From NCBI GenBank assembly GCA_030613125.1, contig JAUWMO010000028.1:1-17593 (forward strand): a stretch of 17,593 nt of DNA, given 5' to 3'. Position 1 is the stretch's first letter, and every line of letters starts with the position of its first letter. Source of the DNA: Bacteroidota bacterium. GTDB taxonomy: Bacteria > Bacteroidota > Bacteroidia > Bacteroidales > VadinHA17. This document shows, in pieces, positions 14,229 to 17,593 of the stretch. Below the pieces are notes generated by a model, which made no database searches, was not told the DNA's origin, and was given only the letters and a program-made list of their open reading frames with translations. The position numbers were made by a program, and so were the translations under genes.

Positions 14229-15380
14229 ATGATCAAGGTGCTTAATGTTGTTGGAGCGCGTCCTCAGATCATTAAAGCTTCTGCCATAAACCGGGCAATT
14301 AAAAACCGGTTTAGAAAAGAAATCAAAGAGGTCATTATACATACCGGCCAACATTATGACCGTGAATTATCCTCGGTTTTTTTTGACGAATTAAAAATAT
14401 CAAATCCGCAATATAATCTGAATACAGGATCTGCCAGTCATAGTAAACAAACAGCAAGTATTATGACTGGCATTGAGGAATTAATTCTCAAAGAACAACC
14501 CGATTGTATTATTGTGTATGGAGACACTAATTCTACTATGGCAACAGCTTTGGCAGCTTCAAAATTGCATTGTCCGGTTATCCACATTGAAGCCGGTTTA
14601 AGGTCTTATAATAAAAGTATGCCTGAGGAAATTAACAGAATTATAACTGATCATGTCTCCAGTATGCTTTTCTCGCCTACTAATGCTGGTTTTAAAAATC
14701 TTATTAACGAAGGATTCCGGCCTGATAATAGTCCTCCGTTCACAATTGATAATCCAAAAATATATCATTCAGGCGACATTATGTATGATAACGCCTTATT
14801 TTATGGGGAACTTGCTTTAAAAAAGAAGGGGTTCCTGGATGTTCATGGCATTAATCCTGATAATTTTGCATTGGCTACAATTCACAGGGAGAATAATACG
14901 GAAGACCTGGTTAAACTTGAATCTATTTTAGCCGCTTTAAGAAACATTTCCATAGAAAAAGGAATTCAGATTGTACTGCCATTACACCCGAGAACTACTG
15001 ATGCTATGGAAAGATCATTATCTGGTACTTTTCTAATGGAACTCAGATCGGATGTGGGATTGATAATTCTTCCCCCTGTACCTTTCCTTGAATTTATATT
15101 GCTTGAAAGAAATGCCAAAATCATTATAACTGACTCAGGTGGTGTGCAAAAAGAAGCTCATTTTTTTGAAAAACCTTGCATAATCTTAAGGAAAGAAACC
15201 GAATGGGTTGAACTGGTAGATAATGGTACATCTTACCTTGCCAATTCAAGTGAAAAAGAGATCATGAAGGCTTTTGACATGTACATAAATGGGGAAAAAT
15301 ACAATTTCCCAAAATTTTATGGAGACGGTAAAACTGCGGAATTTATTTGCGAAGAATTGATCATGAACTATTCTCATTAA
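14229..15380 (+). CDS. wecB: UDP-N-acetylglucosamine 2-epimerase (non-hydrolysing)
   Basis: The enzyme interconverts UDP-GlcNAc and UDP-ManNAc for surface glycans. The 383-residue product starts with KVLNVVGARPQIIKASA and HTGQHYD. It carries the catalytic motifs VYGDTNSTMA, HIEAGLRS and PEEINR, and later ATIHRENN, LPLHPRT and the nucleotide-binding TDSGGVQKEA. These match the GT-B-fold WecB/MnaA family over full length. The frame stays open to an ATG at 14175 inside the rny gene, but the leader MPNNGQVINSSKIKILLS is not part of the family. ATG 14229 gives the usual N-terminus. It is the first gene of a three-gene glycan unit. Some relatives act on UDP-2,3-diacetamido sugars, and sequence alone does not exclude that. 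Confidence 0.9.
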   Translation: MIKVLNVVGARPQIIKASAINRAIKNRFRKEIKEVIIHTGQHYDRELSSVFFDELKISNPQYNLNTGSASHSKQTASIMTGIEELILKEQPDCIIVYGDTNSTMATALAASKLHCPVIHIEAGLRSYNKSMPEEINRIITDHVSSMLFSPTNAGFKNLINEGFRPDNSPPFTIDNPKIYHSGDIMYDNALFYGELALKKKGFLDVHGINPDNFALATIHRENNTEDLVKLESILAALRNISIEKGIQIVLPLHPRTTDAMERSLSGTFLMELRSDVGLIILPPVPFLEFILLERNAKIIITDSGGVQKEAHFFEKPCIILRKETEWVELVDNGTSYLANSSEKEIMKAFDMYINGEKYNFPKFYGDGKTAEFICEELIMNYSH

Positions 15381-15384
15381 CCTT

Positions 15385-15469
15385 TTGCCTGCCGGCCTTG
15401 TTATGCACATTATCGCTGAATTTTTAGCATACGTGTCTTAATTGACGAGAAGGCTTTACTGGCAGGCAA
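15385..15469 (+). repeat. Structured inverted repeat between wecB and the epimerase gene
   Basis: TTGCCTGCC (15385-15393) and GGCAGGCAA (15461-15469) are perfect 9-bp arms. Next to them GGCCTT (15394-15399) pairs with AAGGCT (15450-15455), with a TTACT bulge on the right. The 50-nt interior is able to form short TATGC/GCATA pairing. The structure starts 5 nt after the wecB stop. No T-run follows, so it is not a normal terminator. It is GC-rich at its base compared with the surroundings and might be an RNA leader, a processing site or a small mobile palindrome. Confidence 0.6.
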
Positions 15470-15488
15470 TGAATAATTTATCTGAAAA

Positions 15489-16556
15489 ATGGAAGAAAAG
15501 ATACTGGTAACGGGAACCGCCGGATTTATAGGTTTCCATCTGGCTGTGAAACTTCTTGAAAGGGGGGATATAATAATAGGATTGGATAATATTAGTGATT
15601 ATTATGACCCTGAGCTGAAATTTGCCAGGTTGACTGAAACCGGTATAAATAGAGAAAAAATTCTGGAGAACAAGGCCGTAAAGAGTGAAAAATATCACAA
15701 TTATAGTTTCTTTAAAATCGATCTTACCGAGAAGGAACAGATTAATGAACTTTTCAAAACAAATAAAATAACAAAAGTTGTTCATCTGGCAGCCCAGGCA
15801 GGTGTAAGATATAGCCTTACAAATCCTTATGCATATCTCGATAGTAATTTGTACGGATTTCTGAATATATTGGAAGCTTGCCGCTATAACAATGTAACTC
15901 ATCTTGTATATGCAAGTAGCTCAAGTGTTTACGGCCTTAATAAAACAATGCCTTTCTCGGTTCATCACAATGTAGATCATCCAATAAGTTTGTATGCGGC
16001 CACAAAAAAAAGTAATGAATTAATGGCTCATACATATAGTTATCTTTATGGTTTGCCTGTAACCGGACTTAGGTTTTTTACTGTATATGGCCCATGGGGA
16101 AGACCTGATATGGCACTATTCCTGTTTACTGAAGCAATTATACAGGGTAAACCTATGGATGTCTTTAATCAGGGTGAAATGCAACGTGATTTTACTTACA
16201 TTGACGATATAGTGGAAGGAGTGATAAGAGTGCTTGATAATCCACCCGAAGGTGAACCTGTTTGGGATGGAGATAATCCGGATCCTGCAACTTCACCTGC
16301 CCCATTCAAACTGTATAATATTGGCAATAGCAGTCCTGTTAAGCTTATGGATTTCATCAAAGCTATTGAAAAAAAACTTGGGAAAACTGCAATTATGAAT
16401 TTACAGCCGCTTCAACCAGGGGATGTACCTAAAACCTGGGCCGATGTTAATGATCTTGAAACCGATTTGAATTATAAACCGGCTACTGAAATCAGTACCG
16501 GAGTGAATAAGTTTATAGAGTGGTATTTGCAATATTTTGCAGGTAACAAAAAATGA
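15489..16556 (+). CDS. NAD-dependent epimerase, UDP-glucuronate 4-epimerase type
   Basis: The 355-residue product is an extended short-chain dehydrogenase. GTAGFIG (9-15) is the NAD-binding glycine motif. SSSSVYG (143-149) and Tyr169/Lys173 (YAATK) form the catalytic set. The AAQAGVRYSL segment (101-110), the TVYGPWGRPDMA segment (198-209) and DFTYIDDIVEG match UDP-glucuronate 4-epimerases (UDP-GlcA to UDP-GalA) better than UDP-glucose 4-epimerases. Substrate remains an inference. Its ATG follows the structured repeat after 19 nt. The stop overlaps the next start as ATGA (16553-16556), pointing to translational coupling with the phosphoglycosyl transferase. Acting in the cytosol, it would supply an activated sugar for the glycan built by its neighbours. 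Confidence 0.88.
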   Translation: MEEKILVTGTAGFIGFHLAVKLLERGDIIIGLDNISDYYDPELKFARLTETGINREKILENKAVKSEKYHNYSFFKIDLTEKEQINELFKTNKITKVVHLAAQAGVRYSLTNPYAYLDSNLYGFLNILEACRYNNVTHLVYASSSSVYGLNKTMPFSVHHNVDHPISLYAATKKSNELMAHTYSYLYGLPVTGLRFFTVYGPWGRPDMALFLFTEAIIQGKPMDVFNQGEMQRDFTYIDDIVEGVIRVLDNPPEGEPVWDGDNPDPATSPAPFKLYNIGNSSPVKLMDFIKAIEKKLGKTAIMNLQPLQPGDVPKTWADVNDLETDLNYKPATEISTGVNKFIEWYLQYFAGNKK

Positions 16557-17143
16557 TAAAAAGAGTTTTTGATTTTATTTTTTCACTTGTTGGATTGATT
16601 TTACTCTCACCATTTTTGATAGTCATATCATTTCTGATTATTATCGATAGTAAAGGAGGCGTGTTTTTTATTCAGAGAAGAGTTGGACGCAATAATAAGG
16701 ATTTTAACCTAATTAAGTTCCGGACAATGAAAACCGGTTCCTATAAAAAAGGATTGATAACTATTGGGAAAAAAGATCCAAGGGTCACTATTCCGGGATA
16801 CATGTTAAGAAAATATAAGATCGATGAGATCCCACAGTTAATAAATGTACTATTAGGTGATATGAGCCTGGTTGGACCAAGGCCTGAAGTGAGAAAATAT
16901 GTTGAAATATATACACCTGAACAAAGTCAGGTGTTGCAGGTTAAACCTGGGATTACAAGTTTGGCATCTATCGAGTATTTGAATGAAAATGAGATTCTTG
17001 GAAAATCGGAAGACCCTGAAAATACCTATCTTCAGGAGGTAATGCCAAGAAAACTGGAGTTAAATCTGGAATATGTAAAGAAAGCAAATTTCCGCACAGA
17101 CTTATATATCATTTTTAAGACCATAAAAAGGATATTGCAATAA
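16553..17143 (+). CDS. Initiating phosphoglycosyl transferase (bacterial sugar transferase)
   Basis: This 196-residue protein is of the small monotopic PglC-like class, which moves a sugar-1-phosphate from a nucleotide sugar to undecaprenyl phosphate and so starts glycan assembly. A hydrophobic N-terminal hairpin (about 9-31) enters the membrane. FFIQRRVGRNNKDFNLIKFRTMK (about 38-60) is the first conserved block. The catalytic Asp91-Glu92 pair lies in KYKIDEIPQLINVL, and GDMSLVGPRPE (102-112) and VKPGITSLASIEYL follow. It lacks the extra membrane domain of WbaP, so the length is that of a minimal enzyme. Translation is coupled to the upstream epimerase through a 4-nt overlap. Which sugar it uses is not certain; the neighbours suggest an N-acetyl-hexosamine or uronic-acid-containing glycan. 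Confidence 0.92.
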   Translation: MIKRVFDFIFSLVGLILLSPFLIVISFLIIIDSKGGVFFIQRRVGRNNKDFNLIKFRTMKTGSYKKGLITIGKKDPRVTIPGYMLRKYKIDEIPQLINVLLGDMSLVGPRPEVRKYVEIYTPEQSQVLQVKPGITSLASIEYLNENEILGKSEDPENTYLQEVMPRKLELNLEYVKKANFRTDLYIIFKTIKRILQ

Positions 17144-17153
17144 GGCCAATGCT

Positions 17154-17174
17154 GACACAAAGTGTCCTGTTTTA
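17154..17174 (+). terminator. Weak terminator after the phosphoglycosyl transferase gene
   Basis: GACAC (17154-17158) and GTGTC (17162-17166) form a short hairpin around AAA, followed by CTGTTTTA. The stem is only 5 bp, so termination may be leaky. It lies between the plus-strand glycan unit and the convergent gene at 17216. Confidence 0.35.
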
Positions 17175-17215
17175 TGCAATGAGACACCCAAGTAACTAAG
17201 AAATAATAGCTCAGG

Positions 17216-17593
17216 TTAGCGGTTCAGAATATCATATAGAGCCTGATAACTGTTAATCTTATCCTGGTATCCCAGTTTTTCATACGAGGAAATTAAATTT
17301 TTGATAAGTCTTTTAATTATTTCCTGGTTTGAGCTGGGAACAAAATAAGGAATGCTGGGTTCAATATTCTGGCTGATCAGAAAGCTTTCAATTTCACTTC
17401 GGTTTAGAACTGCACCTTTTCGAAACGGATTAATATAAAATAATATATGCTCACCAAGATCTTTCTCAAATGTTTCTTCGGATTTATATTCATCAAGATA
17501 TGCCAGAATATAATTCTTAGGCAAATTCACTCCAAAAACCGGTAGACCTATTCGTTGTGCGATTACTGAGTAAAGAATTCCAAGTGTAATTGG
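17216..17593 (-). CDS. SirB1/transglutaminase-like protein, C-terminal part (runs off the window)
   Basis: A GTG at 17530 is not the start. The frame continues upstream without a stop to the window edge, reading PITLGILYSVIAQRIGLPVFGVN before NLPKNYILAYLDEY, so this is the 3' portion of a longer gene. The visible 125 residues resemble the SirB1-type transglutaminase-like family. GILYSVIAQRIGLPVFGVNLP and the later FYINPFRKGAVLNRSEIESFL lie in the conserved core. The TPR-like tail contains LIKNLISSYEKLGYQDKIN. The catalytic cysteine would lie upstream, outside the window. Function in Bacteroidota is not established. It converges with the phosphoglycosyl transferase gene with 72 nt between them. 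Confidence 0.75.
   Translation of the reverse strand, partial: PITLGILYSVIAQRIGLPVFGVNLPKNYILAYLDEYKSEETFEKDLGEHILFYINPFRKGAVLNRSEIESFLISQNIEPSIPYFVPSSNQEIIKRLIKNLISSYEKLGYQDKINSYQALYDILNR

Noticed and set aside
15456..15902. 148-codon minus-strand open frame opposite the epimerase gene
   Set aside because: Cysteine- and isoleucine-rich antisense frame of a well-supported gene with no family resemblance.

Overview
The window looks like a chromosomal stretch from a Bacteroidota genome, most likely order Bacteroidales or a close relative. It is AT-rich and has almost no Shine-Dalgarno sequences. Several promoters fit the Bacteroidota consensus (TTG, about 19-21 nt, TAnnTTTG). Typical Bacteroidota families are present: a ZapB-like/ZapA pair followed by 6S RNA and RNase Y, a GH130 mannosylglucose phosphorylase beside a sodium/sugar symporter, and a C69 dipeptidase. 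No tRNA, rRNA, CRISPR array, complete insertion sequence or phage gene was seen.

Layout. (1) 1-603: a DUF559 endonuclease-like gene broken by one in-frame TGA, a C/G-rich hairpin, then the terminator of rplS. (2) 604-5274, all minus strand: rplS (ribosomal protein L19); a two-gene unit of iron-containing alcohol dehydrogenase followed by a secreted C69 dipeptidase; and anmK (anhydro-MurNAc kinase). (3) 5275-5642: a divergent intergenic region with a tandem heptamer repeat, a dispersed repeat and a candidate anmK promoter. (4) 5643-9866, plus strand: SSS-family symporter, GH130 4-O-beta-mannosyl-glucose phosphorylase, and a sugar nucleotidyltransferase. A perfect 25-bp inverted repeat upstream of the nucleotidyltransferase carries a good promoter pointing at it. 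(5) 9896-11653, minus: secreted LytM/M23 peptidase. (6) 11773-14185, plus: zapB-like gene, zapA, 6S RNA with terminator, rny. (7) 14229-17143, plus: a three-gene surface-glycan unit of wecB-type epimerase, UDP-glucuronate 4-epimerase-like enzyme and a small monotopic phosphoglycosyl transferase. (8) 17216-17593, minus: the 3' part of a SirB1/transglutaminase-like gene that runs off the window.

How the genes fit together. The symporter and GH130 enzyme suggest uptake and phosphorolysis of a mannan-derived disaccharide, giving mannose-1-phosphate and glucose. The next gene is a sugar-1-phosphate nucleotidyltransferase, which may draw on that product. anmK, the M23 peptidase and possibly the C69 dipeptidase relate to cell-wall turnover. 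ZapA and its partner act in division, and 6S RNA and RNase Y in global transcription and mRNA decay. The last three plus-strand genes make and load the first sugar of an extracellular glycan or glycoconjugate.

Most genes are conserved housekeeping or metabolic genes. I do not see an obvious new defence or mobile system. The least ordinary signals are the promoter-bearing palindrome at 8847-8920, the zapA-6S RNA linkage (also found in E. coli), the nonsense-interrupted DUF559 gene and the structured inverted repeat at 15385-15469.
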